This document shows, in pieces, positions 35,528-44,396 of a DNA stretch of 64,000 nucleotides. A model generated the notes under the pieces. That model did not search any database. It worked only from the letters and a program-made list of their open reading frames with translations, and had not been told where the DNA came from. Source of the stretch: Aquamicrobium sp. (GTDB lineage Bacteria > Pseudomonadota > Alphaproteobacteria > Rhizobiales > Rhizobiaceae); NCBI GenBank assembly GCA_019739225.1, contig JAHHDT010000002.1, forward strand, positions 1-64,000, in the 5' to 3' direction. The translations under genes were made by a program, and so were the position numbers. Each line of letters starts with the position of its first letter. The stretch's first letter is position 1.

Positions 35528-35955
35528 CGCCGGCGACGTTTGCGCCCGTAGAGCTCGAGCCTGTGGTGAACGATCTCGTAGCCCAGCTCGCGCGCGATTT
35601 CCTGCTGCAGTTCCTCGATGCGGTCTGACTGGAACTCGATCACGTCGCCAGTCTCGATGTCGATCAGATGGTCGTGATGATCGCCCACGGCAGGTTCGAA
35701 GCGCGATGGTCCGCCCTCGAAGGCGTGGCGGTGGATGGCGCCGATGCCTTCCAGCAGCTTCATCGTCCGATAGACGGTGGACAGCGATATGCTGTTGTCG
35801 ATCGCAACCGCGCGACGGAAGATTTCCATCGCGTCGGGATGATCGCCCGCGTCGGAAAGAATGCCGAGTATGACCCGGCGAGGCCGGGTGATGCGCACGC
35901 CGGCCTCTCGCAATGCCGCCTCGTAATCAGGCTTCGGAATCACGGTCTGGTTCAT
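35524..35955 (-). CDS. mur: Fur family regulator, Mn-responsive Mur type
   Basis: The 143-residue protein has the Fur winged helix (about 20-75, [20 protein letters not shown] as recognition region) and the regulatory metal-site HHDH at 93-96 with His77 and Glu87. The CxxC pairs that bind structural zinc in Fur and Zur are absent, which is typical of rhizobial Mur. It is divergent from sitABCD, as in Sinorhizobium, where Mur represses sit when manganese is plentiful. The start at 35955 has no strong ribosome-binding site; the N-terminus is supported by family length only. Confidence 0.87.
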   Translation of the reverse strand: MNQTVIPKPDYEAALREAGVRITRPRRVILGILSDAGDHPDAMEIFRRAVAIDNSISLSTVYRTMKLLEGIGAIHRHAFEGGPSRFEPAVGDHHDHLIDIETGDVIEFQSDRIEELQQEIARELGYEIVHHRLELYGRKRRRR

Positions 35956-36084
35956 GGGGCGAATATGCTTCTTTTGGGCAATTGTTGCAAAGAATGATCG
36001 CTGCGGTGCGAGTTCCGTTGGCAAGGCGCAGGTCGCCATTCCCGCATGACGCCCTGGTTTGGAAGCCGGTGACAGAACTTCTAT

Positions 36085-36106
36085 TTGCAAACGATTTGCA
36101 ATTGCA
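36085..36106. promoter_or_regulatory. Mur-box-like palindromes upstream of sitA
   Basis: TTGCAAA-CGA-TTTGCAA (36085-36101) is a perfect 7+7 inverted repeat, overlapped by a second palindrome TGCAATTGCA (36097-36106). It lies 70 to 90 bp before sitA and 130 bp before mur. The TTGCAAAT/ATTTGCAA half-sites resemble the manganese-responsive sequences described for rhizobial sit promoters. Confidence 0.75.
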
Positions 36107-36175
36107 TTGACGTAGGTGCGAAAGCGCGCTATGTGCTGATGGTCCACGTGCCATCCTGCCGATTCCGGAGCCTTC

Positions 36176-37063
36176 ATGTTCGCCAGATTCGCTCTAGCCG
36201 CCCTTTCCCTGTGCCTCGCCGTGCTGCCTGCCGCAGCGCAGGAGGAAAGGTTGAAGGTCGTCACCACGTTCACCGTCATCGCCGATATTGCCAGCAACGT
36301 TGCCGGCGAGGCTGCCGACGTCGAATCGATCACCCGGCCGAACGCCGAAATTCACGAATATCAGCCGACGCCGGGCGACATTCTGCGCGCCCAGGACGCC
36401 GACCTGATCCTCTGGAACGGCCTCAACCTCGAACTCTGGTTCGAACGCTTTTTCCAGAACCTGCGCGACGTGCCCGGCGTGGTGGTCAGCGAAGGCGTCG
36501 AGCCGATAGGCATCACGGAAGGCCCATATAGCGGCAAGCCGAACCCGCATGCCTGGATGTCGCCGAGCGACGTTCTGACCTATGTCGAGAATATCCGTGC
36601 CGCCTTCGCCGAGTACGATCCTGCCAACGCAGAGATCTATGCGGCCAATGCGGCTGCCTATTCGGCCGAGATCGAAGCCATGGTGCAACCGATCCGCGAG
36701 AGGCTTTCGACCATTGCCGAAGAGCGTCGCTGGCTGGTGACCAGCGAAGGCGCGTTTTCCTATCTTGCGCGCGACTTCGGCCTGAAGGAACTTTACCTCT
36801 GGCCTATCAATGCGGATGCGCAGGGCACGCCGCAGCAGATCCGCAAGGTGATCGACCAGATGCGCGAGAACGGCATTCCCGCTATCTTCAGCGAGAGCAC
36901 GGTCTCGCCGAACCCGGCCCAGCAGGTGGCGCGCGAAACGGGCGCCAGCTATGGCGGGGTTCTCTACGTCGATTCCCTGAGCGATGCCGATGGACCGGTC
37001 CCCACCTATCTCGATCTTCTGCGGGTCACCACGGAAACGATAGCCGAAGGCCTTTCTCAATGA
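36176..37063 (+). CDS. sitA: Manganese ABC transporter substrate-binding protein
   Basis: The 295-residue cluster A-I binding protein captures Mn(II) (and perhaps Fe(II)) in the periplasm. After a signal peptide of about 20 residues it carries the four ligand regions [27 protein letters not shown] and YVDSLSD, providing His, His, Glu and Asp, the SitA/PsaA set rather than the all-His ZnuA type; there is also no His-rich loop. GGAG precedes the ATG. Its stop overlaps sitB. Confidence 0.93.
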   Translation: MFARFALAALSLCLAVLPAAAQEERLKVVTTFTVIADIASNVAGEAADVESITRPNAEIHEYQPTPGDILRAQDADLILWNGLNLELWFERFFQNLRDVPGVVVSEGVEPIGITEGPYSGKPNPHAWMSPSDVLTYVENIRAAFAEYDPANAEIYAANAAAYSAEIEAMVQPIRERLSTIAEERRWLVTSEGAFSYLARDFGLKELYLWPINADAQGTPQQIRKVIDQMRENGIPAIFSESTVSPNPAQQVARETGASYGGVLYVDSLSDADGPVPTYLDLLRVTTETIAEGLSQ

Positions 37064-37998
37064 ATGTCGCGGCGGAAAAGTCCCTGTCCATGCAGGCCGG
37101 TGCGTCAAGCGCCGGCCTCGACGTGCGGAATGTGACGGTCACCTACCGCAACGGCCAGGCGGCGCTGGTCGATGCCGGCTTCTCGATCCCGCGGGGCACG
37201 ATCACGGCGCTTGTAGGTGTCAACGGCAGCGGCAAGTCGACGCTGTTCAAGGCGATCATGGGCTTCGTGCCGCTTGCAACGGGCTCGGTCTCGATCATGG
37301 GCGAGCCGGCCGGCCGCGCGCTGCGCCGCAACGTCGTCGCCTATGTTCCGCAGGCCGAGGAGGTCGATTGGAACTTTCCGATCCTCGTCGAGGATGTGGT
37401 TATGATGGGCCGCTACGGCCACATGAACTTTCTGAGGATCGCATCCGCGAACGACCGGCGCATGGTCGACGAGGCGCTGGAGCGTGTCGGCATGTCCGGT
37501 TTCCGCAAGCGCCAGATCGGCGAGCTTTCGGGCGGGCAGAAGAAGCGCGTCTTCCTGGCGCGCGCGCTGGCGCAGGAAGGGCAGGTGATCCTGCTCGACG
37601 AGCCGTTCACCGGTGTCGATGTCACCACCGAGGAGGCGATCATAGCCCTGTTGCGCTCTCTGCGCGACGAGGGCCGCCTGATGCTGGTCTCGACACACAA
37701 TCTCGGCTCGGTCCCCGAATTCTGCGACCGTGCGGTGCTGCTCAACCGCACCGTTCTGGCCGCCGGCCCGACGAACGAAGTCTTCACTCGGCCCAATCTG
37801 GAGGCAGCTTTCGGCGGTGTCCTGCGCCACTTCGTGCTCGGCGGTCCGGTGCTGCACGACGACGAGGACGGGCGCGAATTGACGGTGTTGACCGACGACG
37901 AGCGGCCCTTCGTGCTTTACGGCGACAAGGCGCAGTCGAGCAGTGGCCCTGCCGACGCGGAGGACAATGCTGCCGCACGCGGGGATGACCCCCAATGA
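37060..37998 (+). CDS. sitB: Manganese ABC transporter ATP-binding protein
   Basis: The 312-residue ATPase has Walker [10 protein letters not shown], signature [15 protein letters not shown] and Walker [13 protein letters not shown] hydrophilic acidic C-terminal extension of about 50 residues (rich in Asp, Glu, Ser) goes beyond the usual ATPase end and is of unknown use. ATGA overlaps link it to sitA and sitC. Confidence 0.92.
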   Translation: MNVAAEKSLSMQAGASSAGLDVRNVTVTYRNGQAALVDAGFSIPRGTITALVGVNGSGKSTLFKAIMGFVPLATGSVSIMGEPAGRALRRNVVAYVPQAEEVDWNFPILVEDVVMMGRYGHMNFLRIASANDRRMVDEALERVGMSGFRKRQIGELSGGQKKRVFLARALAQEGQVILLDEPFTGVDVTTEEAIIALLRSLRDEGRLMLVSTHNLGSVPEFCDRAVLLNRTVLAAGPTNEVFTRPNLEAAFGGVLRHFVLGGPVLHDDEDGRELTVLTDDERPFVLYGDKAQSSSGPADAEDNAAARGDDPQ

Positions 37999-38855
37999 GC
38001 GAACTGCTCTTTCAGCCATTTTCATACGGCTACATGGTCAACGCCATGTGGGTGTCGGCGCTGGTCGGCGCCGTATGCGCCTTTCTGTCGGCCTATCTGA
38101 TGCTCAAAGGCTGGTCGCTGATCGGCGATGCGCTTTCGCATGCCATCGTTCCCGGCGTGGCGGGCGCCTACATGCTCGGGCTGCCCTTCGCCGTGGGCGC
38201 ATTCTTTTCCGGTGGGCTTGCCGCCGGTGCCATGCTGTTCCTGACCACCCAGACGCGGCTGCGCGAGGATGCAGTGATCGGGCTTATCTTCACCTCCTTC
38301 TTCGGGATCGGCCTCTTCATGGTGTCGCTGTCGCCGGCTTCGGTGAACATCCAGACCATCGTGCTCGGCAACATCCTTGCGGTGACGCCGGCCGACACGC
38401 TGCAACTCGTCATCATCGCCGGCGTCTCGCTGGCGATTCTCATCGCCAAATGGAAGGACCTGATGGTCACCTTCTTCGACGAGAACCATGCAAGGTCGAT
38501 CGGCCTGCGGCCCGGGCTGCTGCGCGTCTTGTTCTTCACGCTGCTCTCGGCCTGCACGGTCGCCGCGCTGCAGACGGTGGGTGCCTTCCTTGTCGTCGCG
38601 ATGGTCGTGACGCCGGGCGCGACGGCCTACCTTCTGACCGACCGTTTTCCACGCCTGATCGTCATAAGCGTCGCGATCGGTTCGCTGACGAGCTTCGTCG
38701 GCGCCTATGCGAGCTACTTCATCGACGGCGCGACCGGTGGCATCATCGTGGTGCTGCAGACGCTGATCTTCCTCGCTGCGTTTTTCTTCGCGCCGAAGCA
38801 TGGGCTGCTTGCGGCCCGCAGGCAGGCACGGGCCGCGATCGAGGCTGTGCGATGA
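37995..38855 (+). CDS. sitC: Manganese ABC transporter permease
   Basis: The 286-residue ABC-3 family permease has about eight hydrophobic segments, the conserved opening [23 protein letters not shown] (broken here as family block near 36-58) and the C-terminal [15 protein letters not shown] block. With sitD it forms the Mn channel. It overlaps sitB and sitD by 4 bases each. Confidence 0.91.
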   Translation: MSELLFQPFSYGYMVNAMWVSALVGAVCAFLSAYLMLKGWSLIGDALSHAIVPGVAGAYMLGLPFAVGAFFSGGLAAGAMLFLTTQTRLREDAVIGLIFTSFFGIGLFMVSLSPASVNIQTIVLGNILAVTPADTLQLVIIAGVSLAILIAKWKDLMVTFFDENHARSIGLRPGLLRVLFFTLLSACTVAALQTVGAFLVVAMVVTPGATAYLLTDRFPRLIVISVAIGSLTSFVGAYASYFIDGATGGIIVVLQTLIFLAAFFFAPKHGLLAARRQARAAIEAVR

Positions 38856-39706
38856 TCGACACGCTGCTTCTGCCTTTCCAGTTTCCGTTCATGCAGCAGG
38901 CCTTCGTGATTGCGATCCTGGTGGCCGCGCCGATGGGGCTGCTGTCATCCTTCCTTATCCTTAAGGGCTGGTCGCTGATGGGCGATGCCATCAGCCACGC
39001 GGTGCTGCCGGGCGTCGTGCTGGCCTATGTTGCCGGTTTGCCGCTTGCAATCGGTGCCTTCGGCGCTGGCATGTTCTGCGCGCTCGCAGTCGGTTTCCTG
39101 AGGGAAAACAGCCGCGTCAAGGAGGACACCGTCATGGGTGTCGTGTTCTCCGGCATGTTCGGGCTCGGCATCGTCATGTTTTCGATGATCGAGAGCGAAC
39201 TGCACCTGCTGCATGTGCTGTTCGGCAACATCCTGGGCGTGACCTGGGGCGATGTTGCCGAAACAGGCGTCATCGCGCTGATAGCGCTCGGCTTCGTCGG
39301 CCTGCTGCGCCGCGACCTGCTTCTGCACGCGTTCGACGCCCAGCACGCCCGCGCTATCGGCCTCCCGGTGCGGTTCTACCATTATGGGCTTCTGGCCGTC
39401 CTGTCGTTGACTATCGTCGGCGCGCTCAAGGCAGTCGGCATCATTCTGGCGATCGCCATGCTGATCGCGCCGGGCGCGATTGCGTTTCTCGTGACCCGCC
39501 GCTTCGAGGCCATGCTGGCGGTTGCCGTTTCGGTCGCGGTCGGCTGCGCCTTCCTTGGCGTCTACCTGTCGTTCTTCATCGACAGCGCGCCCGCTCCGAC
39601 CATCGTGGTCTTGATGACGCTGGTCTTCGTCGCAGCCTTCGCCTGGTCGCAGATGCGTGCGGCTCCCGCCAGCCCGCGATCAGCGCACGATGAAGCCGGC
39701 GCTTAG
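38852..39706 (+). CDS. sitD: Manganese ABC transporter permease
   Basis: The 284-residue second ABC-3 permease resembles sitC (LKGWSLMGDAISHAVLPGV block) and probably arose by duplication. It starts in the ATGA overlap with sitC, so the long upstream open frame is not part of the gene. The 3' end runs 27 bp into the convergent hydroxyproline dehydratase-type gene. Confidence 0.91.
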   Translation: MIDTLLLPFQFPFMQQAFVIAILVAAPMGLLSSFLILKGWSLMGDAISHAVLPGVVLAYVAGLPLAIGAFGAGMFCALAVGFLRENSRVKEDTVMGVVFSGMFGLGIVMFSMIESELHLLHVLFGNILGVTWGDVAETGVIALIALGFVGLLRRDLLLHAFDAQHARAIGLPVRFYHYGLLAVLSLTIVGALKAVGIILAIAMLIAPGAIAFLVTRRFEAMLAVAVSVAVGCAFLGVYLSFFIDSAPAPTIVVLMTLVFVAAFAWSQMRAAPASPRSAHDEAGA

Positions 39707-40684
39707 CGGGTCGTCTTCCTCGACGATGAACTCGGCGCGTCCGCTGTAGAAGGCACGGCCGGACACGCGGACGGTCACGGCATCCATGTTCCCGGCCTTG
39801 GTCGACCGGGCGACGGTTCCCTCAAAGCGCGAGCCGACGATGCTTTCGAAGGTGCGCGTCTCGCCCACCGCCGCTTCTCCCTTGGCGTGCATCGCGGCAA
39901 GTCGCGCCGTGACGCCGGAACCCGTCGGCGACCGGTCGACCTGCCTGTCGGCGAAGACGCAGACATTTTTCGTCGGGTGCCCGCCCGATCCATCGCCGCC
40001 ATCCGTCAGGATCGAGCCGTAGAGGAACGCGAGGTCGGCGTGGTCCGGATGGGAAAGGGGCACGGCGGCTTTCGCGCTTTCGGTCAGCGCCGCAGCGGCG
40101 TCGGTGAAGTCACGAACGGAATCGCGGCCGAATTCGAGTCCGAACTGCCGGCAGTCGGCCAAGGCGTAGAACGCGCCGCCATAGGCGATGTCGAACCGGG
40201 TGGTGCCATAACCGAGTACTTCGACCTGGCAGTCCGATGCGAAGAGGAAGGACGGTACGCTTTCGAACGAGACAGCGCCGGCGCGGCCGTTGTCGACTTC
40301 CACCTCCGCCCTAACCAGTCCGCAGGGGCATTCGATATTGACCACGGTCACGGGCTCGGTCTTCGCGACCAGCCCCTCGTCGATCGCATAGCGGCCCAGC
40401 GCCAGGATGGCGTGGCCGCACATCGTCGAATAGCCCTCATTGTGCATGAACAGCACCGCGAGGTCGGCGTCCGGCAGGTCTGGTTCGACCAGCAATGCTC
40501 CGTACATGTCGAAGTGGCCGCGCGGCTCGAACATCAGCAGGCGGCGCAGATGATCGAGATTGTCGCGCACGAAGGCGCGCTTTTCGAGGATCGTGCCTTT
40601 CGGCAGCGGCGGATAACCGTCGGTAACGATCCGCAGCGGCTCGCCGCCGGTATGCATGTCGACGACGTGCAAGCTGCCCTGCAT
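39680..40684 (-). CDS. Proline racemase superfamily, trans-3-hydroxy-L-proline dehydratase type
   Basis: This 334-residue enzyme has the superfamily active site split over two motifs. The first keeps the cysteine (Cys89 in TMCGHAIL), but the second reads SPTGSGV with Thr254 where racemases and 4-hydroxyproline epimerases have Cys. The Cys/Thr pair is the mark of trans-3-hydroxy-L-proline dehydratases, which give delta1-pyrroline-2-carboxylate. The third family block GSRFEGTVARS is present. It is translationally coupled (ATGA) to the preceding PEP-mutase-family gene, and its 3' end overlaps sitD on the other strand. No other proline genes are nearby. Confidence 0.82.
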   Translation of the reverse strand: MQGSLHVVDMHTGGEPLRIVTDGYPPLPKGTILEKRAFVRDNLDHLRRLLMFEPRGHFDMYGALLVEPDLPDADLAVLFMHNEGYSTMCGHAILALGRYAIDEGLVAKTEPVTVVNIECPCGLVRAEVEVDNGRAGAVSFESVPSFLFASDCQVEVLGYGTTRFDIAYGGAFYALADCRQFGLEFGRDSVRDFTDAAAALTESAKAAVPLSHPDHADLAFLYGSILTDGGDGSGGHPTKNVCVFADRQVDRSPTGSGVTARLAAMHAKGEAAVGETRTFESIVGSRFEGTVARSTKAGNMDAVTVRVSGRAFYSGRAEFIVEEDDPLSAGFIVR

Positions 40685-41490
40685 CAGCGACCTTTCGAGA
40701 ACATCGCCTGAAGCTTGGCGAACGACATTGCGTGACGTGCATATTCGAAGGTGCCGTCTTCGAGCATCTCTTTCGCCGCGGCTTCCACGGCGCCAAACGC
40801 TACCGTTGTAAGCTTGGAGCCGACCGAAACGCGCCGCGCGCCTGCGTCCGACAGGCTGGCGACCGAAAAACCTTGCACGGCCAGCACGTTGACGGGCTTG
40901 CCGACGCTGGCGCAAACGGTTTTCACGTCGGCGATCTCCGAAAGACCGGGTGCGTAGAGAACGTCGGCTCCGGCCTTTTCGAATGCCTGCAGCCGGCGGA
41001 TCGTGTCATCGAGATCGGGGCGGCCCCAAAGAAAATTCTCCGCACGCGCGGTGAAGACGAAATCGTGCCCGAGCGCGCGGGCTGCCTCAACGGCTGCCGC
41101 GACGCGCTCCACTGCATGCGAGAATTCGAAGATCGGCCTGTCCGGGTCGCCAGTCGAATCCTCGATCGAGCATCCGGCGAGCCCCGTGGACGCGGCGCGC
41201 CTGATCGTCTCCGCTGCATCTTCAGGACTGTCGCCCTTGCCCTTTTCGAGATCGGCCGAGACCGGCACGTCGACGGCATCCACCAGTTCGCGACAATGTG
41301 CCAGCATCGTTTCGAAGTCGACGCCGCCATCGGGCAGGCCGCGCGAGAACGCGTAGCCCGCGCTCGTGGTGGCGAGCGCCTTGAAGCCCATATTGGCCAG
41401 CAGCTTGGCTGTGCCTATATCCCATGGGTTTGGGATGACGAAGGCGCCCGGGCCGTCGTGCAGCCGTCTGAGTTCTTCCGCCTTGCTCAT
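40684..41490 (-). CDS. Isocitrate lyase/PEP mutase family protein
   Basis: The 268-residue TIM-barrel protein matches the group annotated as isocitrate lyase/phosphoenolpyruvate mutase family with unassigned reaction. It has the early TSAGYAFSRGLPDG region, the loop DLEKGKGDSPEDAAETIR in place of the catalytic Cys loop of isocitrate lyase, and SIEDSTGD. The missing Cys argues against isocitrate or methylisocitrate cleavage; a C-C or P-C bond enzyme of another kind is possible. The ATGA overlap with the hydroxyproline dehydratase-type gene suggests a joint pathway. Confidence 0.8.
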   Translation of the reverse strand: MSKAEELRRLHDGPGAFVIPNPWDIGTAKLLANMGFKALATTSAGYAFSRGLPDGGVDFETMLAHCRELVDAVDVPVSADLEKGKGDSPEDAAETIRRAASTGLAGCSIEDSTGDPDRPIFEFSHAVERVAAAVEAARALGHDFVFTARAENFLWGRPDLDDTIRRLQAFEKAGADVLYAPGLSEIADVKTVCASVGKPVNVLAVQGFSVASLSDAGARRVSVGSKLTTVAFGAVEAAAKEMLEDGTFEYARHAMSFAKLQAMFSKGR

Positions 41491-41605
41491 GAGATCCTCC
41501 GCTGGCTTGCCGCGAAGGCCACGTTAGGTCGCCGACGACGCGTCAGCAAAGGCTCGCAATTGGGCCAGCGGCACCATCCTGACATGGGCGTTTGCGCTTG
41601 GGGAA

Positions 41606-41649
41606 CGAAAAGAAAGCGGCGCGGCAGCCCGTAAGGGCGCCAGCGCCGC
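41606..41649 (-). terminator. Rho-independent terminator of pfpI
   Basis: On the minus strand, 47 bp past the pfpI stop, GCGGCGC and GCGCCGC arms enclose a further small hairpin (GCGCCC/GGGC), followed by a U-rich tail TTTCTTTTC. The gap 41491-41695 otherwise holds only the start region of the PEP-mutase-family gene. Confidence 0.7.
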
Positions 41650-41695
41650 CTTGCCCGGCCGCGAGACTGATCCGCTACTCAGCGGCCGAACCTCG

Positions 41696-42259
41696 TCATT
41701 CTGCCGCCGCGCGCTGCCCGGAACCGGTTTCCACTGCTTCCACGATGGCCGCTGTAAACGCTTCCAGATCGTCAGGCTTGCGTGCGGTTATCACATTGCC
41801 GTCGCGCACCGTCTGGGAATCTTCCCATCGCGCACCGGCATTTTCCATGTCGGTCCGGATCGAGTGGTAGGACGTGGCTCTCAGCCCGTTCACCAGACCG
41901 GCTTCAATCAGCAGCCACGGTGCATGGCAGATCGCCGCGACAGGCTTTCCGGTCGCATGAAAATCGCGAATGAAGCCTACTGCCGCCTTGTCGGTGCGCA
42001 GCACGTCGGGGTTGATCTGTCCGCCGGGCAGCACCAGTGCGTCGTAGTCTTCAACCCGAGCGTCGCTCAAGGTACGATCGACCTTGACAGCCGAACCCCA
42101 GTCTTTCTTTTCCCAGCCGGTAATCTCGCCGTTCTCGATAGAAACGACATCAACCGTTGCGCCGGCGTTCCGCAGTTTTTCCAGCGGCACCTCAAGTTCC
42201 GACTGCTCGAAACCGTTGGTTGCAAGGATCATGATGCGTGATTCAGGGATAGTTGGCAT
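41696..42259 (-). CDS. DJ-1/PfpI family protein (YhbO-like)
   Basis: The 187-residue protein belongs to the type 1 glutamine-amidotransferase-like DJ-1/PfpI family, with the nucleophile elbow AAICHAPWLL (Cys about 111), Glu in NGFEQSELE near 18, and His112 next to the Cys. Bacterial members of the YhbO/PfpI branch act in stress protection as protein or nucleotide deglycases or glyoxalase-like enzymes; the exact activity cannot be told. It is followed by a clear terminator and appears monocistronic. Confidence 0.87.
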   Translation of the reverse strand: MPTIPESRIMILATNGFEQSELEVPLEKLRNAGATVDVVSIENGEITGWEKKDWGSAVKVDRTLSDARVEDYDALVLPGGQINPDVLRTDKAAVGFIRDFHATGKPVAAICHAPWLLIEAGLVNGLRATSYHSIRTDMENAGARWEDSQTVRDGNVITARKPDDLEAFTAAIVEAVETGSGQRAAAE

Positions 42260-42352
42260 TCTCGCCTCCAGTTATCCCCCGCTCCGCTTGAAGAACGCGC
42301 GACGCTATCAATCGTTCAAGATTTTTTGGCTGCTTGCGCGTTGTCGAAACGG

Positions 42353-43024
42353 TCAGGCGAGACCAAGCAGGCGCGGCAGTTCGCGCATGTCGTCGAACGG
42401 CAGGCCTCCGGCGGCAGCAAGCGCCTCACGATCCGACATCGGGTCGGCATGATAGGAGAAGACACGCATGCCCGCCGCGACACCCGCCTGGGTGCCCGGC
42501 ACGCTGTCTTCGATCACCACGCAGCTTGAAGGCTCGAAGCCCATCTCACGTGCGGCATGGAGAAAGAGATCGGGAAACGGCTTGCCGCGCTCCACCATGG
42601 TCGAGCTGTAAAGCGCGTGCCCGAAATGGGAAAGCAGACCCGTGGAGCCGAGCGTCAGGTGCATCTTCTCAATCCTGGCGGACGAGGCCACGCACCAGGG
42701 AATATCGCTTGCGCGCAGCGTATCGACCACGTGCTCGATGTGGGGAATGGCGTCGACGCCGGCACCGAATATCTCCTGGAGCGAGCCATACCAGCGTTCG
42801 GTGAGGTCGAAGCCGAGCCGATAGTCGCCGGCTTCGATCTCTTCCTGTACGCTCTTCATGCTGCGGCCCGAATAGACGCGCCGACAGTATTCGTAGGTGA
42901 CGTCATGCCCCGCCGCGCAGAACCAGTCGGCGAGCACCCGATTGGCCCGCTCCTCCGTGTTCACCAGGACGCCGTCGCAATCGAAGATGACGAGGCCCGG
43001 CGGCGTTTGCGTATCTGCGCTCAT
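42353..43024 (-). CDS. HAD superfamily hydrolase (phosphoglycolate phosphatase/beta-PGM-like)
   Basis: This 223-residue subfamily IA HAD phosphatase has motif I DCDGVLV (nucleophile Asp15 and Asp17), motif II VASSAR, motif III Lys in RGKPFPDLF and motif IV IEDSVPG. The cap domain is the small helical type inserted after motif I. The substrate is a small sugar phosphate or similar. Its start overlaps the end of dut (ATGA), so both are made from one transcript. Confidence 0.86.
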   Translation of the reverse strand: MSADTQTPPGLVIFDCDGVLVNTEERANRVLADWFCAAGHDVTYEYCRRVYSGRSMKSVQEEIEAGDYRLGFDLTERWYGSLQEIFGAGVDAIPHIEHVVDTLRASDIPWCVASSARIEKMHLTLGSTGLLSHFGHALYSSTMVERGKPFPDLFLHAAREMGFEPSSCVVIEDSVPGTQAGVAAGMRVFSYHADPMSDREALAAAGGLPFDDMRELPRLLGLA

Positions 43025-43500
43025 TTCGTACCCGTCGACCCGAAACCGCCCGCGCCCCTCGCTGTCTCGCCGGCCAGATCGCGCTCCTCGATCGCCGCGT
43101 GGCTGACAGGCGCGAGGACAAGCTGCGCGATGCGCATGCCGCGTTCGATCGCAAAGTCCTCGTCACCGAGATTGACGAGCAGCACCTGAACCTCGCCGCG
43201 ATAGTCGCTGTCGATCGTTCCCGGCGTGTTGAGGCAGGTGATGCCATGCTTGAACGCGAGGCCGGAGCGAGGCCGCACCTGTCCTTCGTAGCCGGCAGGA
43301 ATCTCGAAGATCAGCCCTGTCGGCACCAGCGCCCGCCGGCCCGGCAGCAATATCATCGGACGGTCTTCCGGCACCGCGGCGCGCAAGTCCAAGCCGGCCG
43401 CGCCGTCGCTTTCATAGGCTGGCAGCGCCAGCCCCTGCGAATGCGGCATGCGGACGATGCCGAGGGCTGGTGCGGAGCGGGTGTCGGGAGCGGGCTTCAT
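43021..43500 (-). CDS. dut: Deoxyuridine 5'-triphosphate nucleotidohydrolase
   Basis: The trimeric dUTPase converts dUTP to dUMP and PPi, keeping uracil out of DNA. All five motifs are present: [41 protein letters not shown], and C-terminal [10 protein letters not shown]. Three in-frame ATGs (43524, 43509, 43500) lack a good ribosome-binding site; I use the one nearest the conserved core, giving 159 residues, which is normal. It overlaps the HAD gene. Confidence 0.88.
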   Translation of the reverse strand: MKPAPDTRSAPALGIVRMPHSQGLALPAYESDGAAGLDLRAAVPEDRPMILLPGRRALVPTGLIFEIPAGYEGQVRPRSGLAFKHGITCLNTPGTIDSDYRGEVQVLLVNLGDEDFAIERGMRIAQLVLAPVSHAAIEERDLAGETARGAGGFGSTGTK

Positions 43501-43571
43501 GACGCGCATGCTATGGCGGGGCATGCCGCTCTGGTCAATCGACGCAGCACCCTTTCCAGCGCTTTTCGGCG

Positions 43572-44042
43572 CTACCGCACCTCGACGGGCACGACGGTGG
43601 TGTCCTTTATTTCCTCCATCACGAATGACGCGGACACATCATCCAAAGGCACCTTGGCGATCAGTCGCTGATAGAGCCGGTCATAGGCCTTCACGTCGGC
43701 CACGCGGGCGCGCAGCACGTAATCGAGATCGCCCGACATGCGATAGACGCCGGTGATCTCGGGGAAAGAAGTGACCGCGTCGCGAAATCGCTTCAGCCAG
43801 TCCGGGTCGTGATGCGAGGTGCGCAGGATCACGAAGACGGATAGTCCCAGCCCAAGCTTGTCCGCATCGACCAGTGCCACGCGCCCGGTGATGACGCCTT
43901 TTTCCTCCAATATCTTGACGCGTCGCCAACAGGCGTTTCGCGACAGGTTCAGCCGCTCCGAGAGCTGGTCGACGGTCAGCGTCGCATCGCGTTGCAGTTC
44001 GGCGAGCAGGCGCCGGTCGATCGTATCGATATCATGCTTCAT
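43572..44042 (-). CDS. Lrp/AsnC family transcriptional regulator
   Basis: The 156-residue protein has the N-terminal HTH (about 5-55, [20 protein letters not shown]) and the C-terminal RAM/ligand domain with the block [16 protein letters not shown] choose the ATG at 44042, where the sequence begins [13 protein letters not shown] as in most Lrp proteins; an ATG at 44060 is also in frame. A palindrome GGGACA-G-TGTCCC covers the region just upstream of the start. The regulated gene is not clear; the next gene in the other direction is the small DUF6356-like gene. Confidence 0.88.
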   Translation of the reverse strand: MKHDIDTIDRRLLAELQRDATLTVDQLSERLNLSRNACWRRVKILEEKGVITGRVALVDADKLGLGLSVFVILRTSHHDPDWLKRFRDAVTSFPEITGVYRMSGDLDYVLRARVADVKAYDRLYQRLIAKVPLDDVSASFVMEEIKDTTVVPVEVR

Positions 44043-44045
44043 CTC

Positions 44046-44058
44046 GGGACAGTGTCCC
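44046..44058. promoter_or_regulatory. Palindrome at the start of the Lrp-type gene
   Basis: GGGACA-G-TGTCCC is a perfect 6+6 inverted repeat just upstream of the chosen Lrp start codon (it would lie within the coding sequence if the longer start is used). It may be an autoregulatory operator. Confidence 0.4.
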
Positions 44059-44147
44059 ATGATTGCAGGCAAGACAAGGACAGATTGGGATTTCCCGTTG
44101 GCCGTGAGCGGTATCATGAACCGGCTCGAACTACAGGGGAACAGTCC

Positions 44148-44396
44148 ATGGCCACGCGCATCGCCCGCATCTTCACCGCCCATCCCGAAACGGTCGGCGA
44201 GACCTATTTCGGCCACATGGCTTTTGCCGCCTGGTTCGCCTCGCGGCTGTTCATGGCCGCCGGCGCGGCCGTCGTTCACGCTTTCTTGCCGTTTCTGTTC
44301 GAGACTACCGCGTCGAGGATCGTGCGCGAACTCTACGAGCGCACGCACAACAGGGGAAGCAAGAGCGATGTGTCGTTGGGCGGCCTATCTCGGTAA
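44148..44396 (+). CDS. Small membrane-associated protein, DUF6356-like
   Basis: An 82-residue protein with one or two hydrophobic stretches (HMAFAAWFASRLFMAAGAAV and HAFLPFLF) and the pattern HPETVGETYFGH, which I recognise as the DUF6356 family common in proteobacteria. Its function is unknown. AGGGGA precedes the ATG. Its end overlaps the next gene by 29 bp in another frame, so the two are probably co-translated. Confidence 0.72.
   Translation: MATRIARIFTAHPETVGETYFGHMAFAAWFASRLFMAAGAAVVHAFLPFLFETTASRIVRELYERTHNRGSKSDVSLGGLSR

Noticed and set aside
35524-35955. Calling the Fur-family gene fur or zur
   Set aside because: No CxxC zinc motifs, and the divergent neighbour is a Mn-type sit operon; Mur fits better.
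39680-40684. Calling the enzyme proline racemase or 4-hydroxyproline epimerase
   Set aside because: The second active-site Cys is Thr254, which fits the 3-hydroxyproline dehydratase group.
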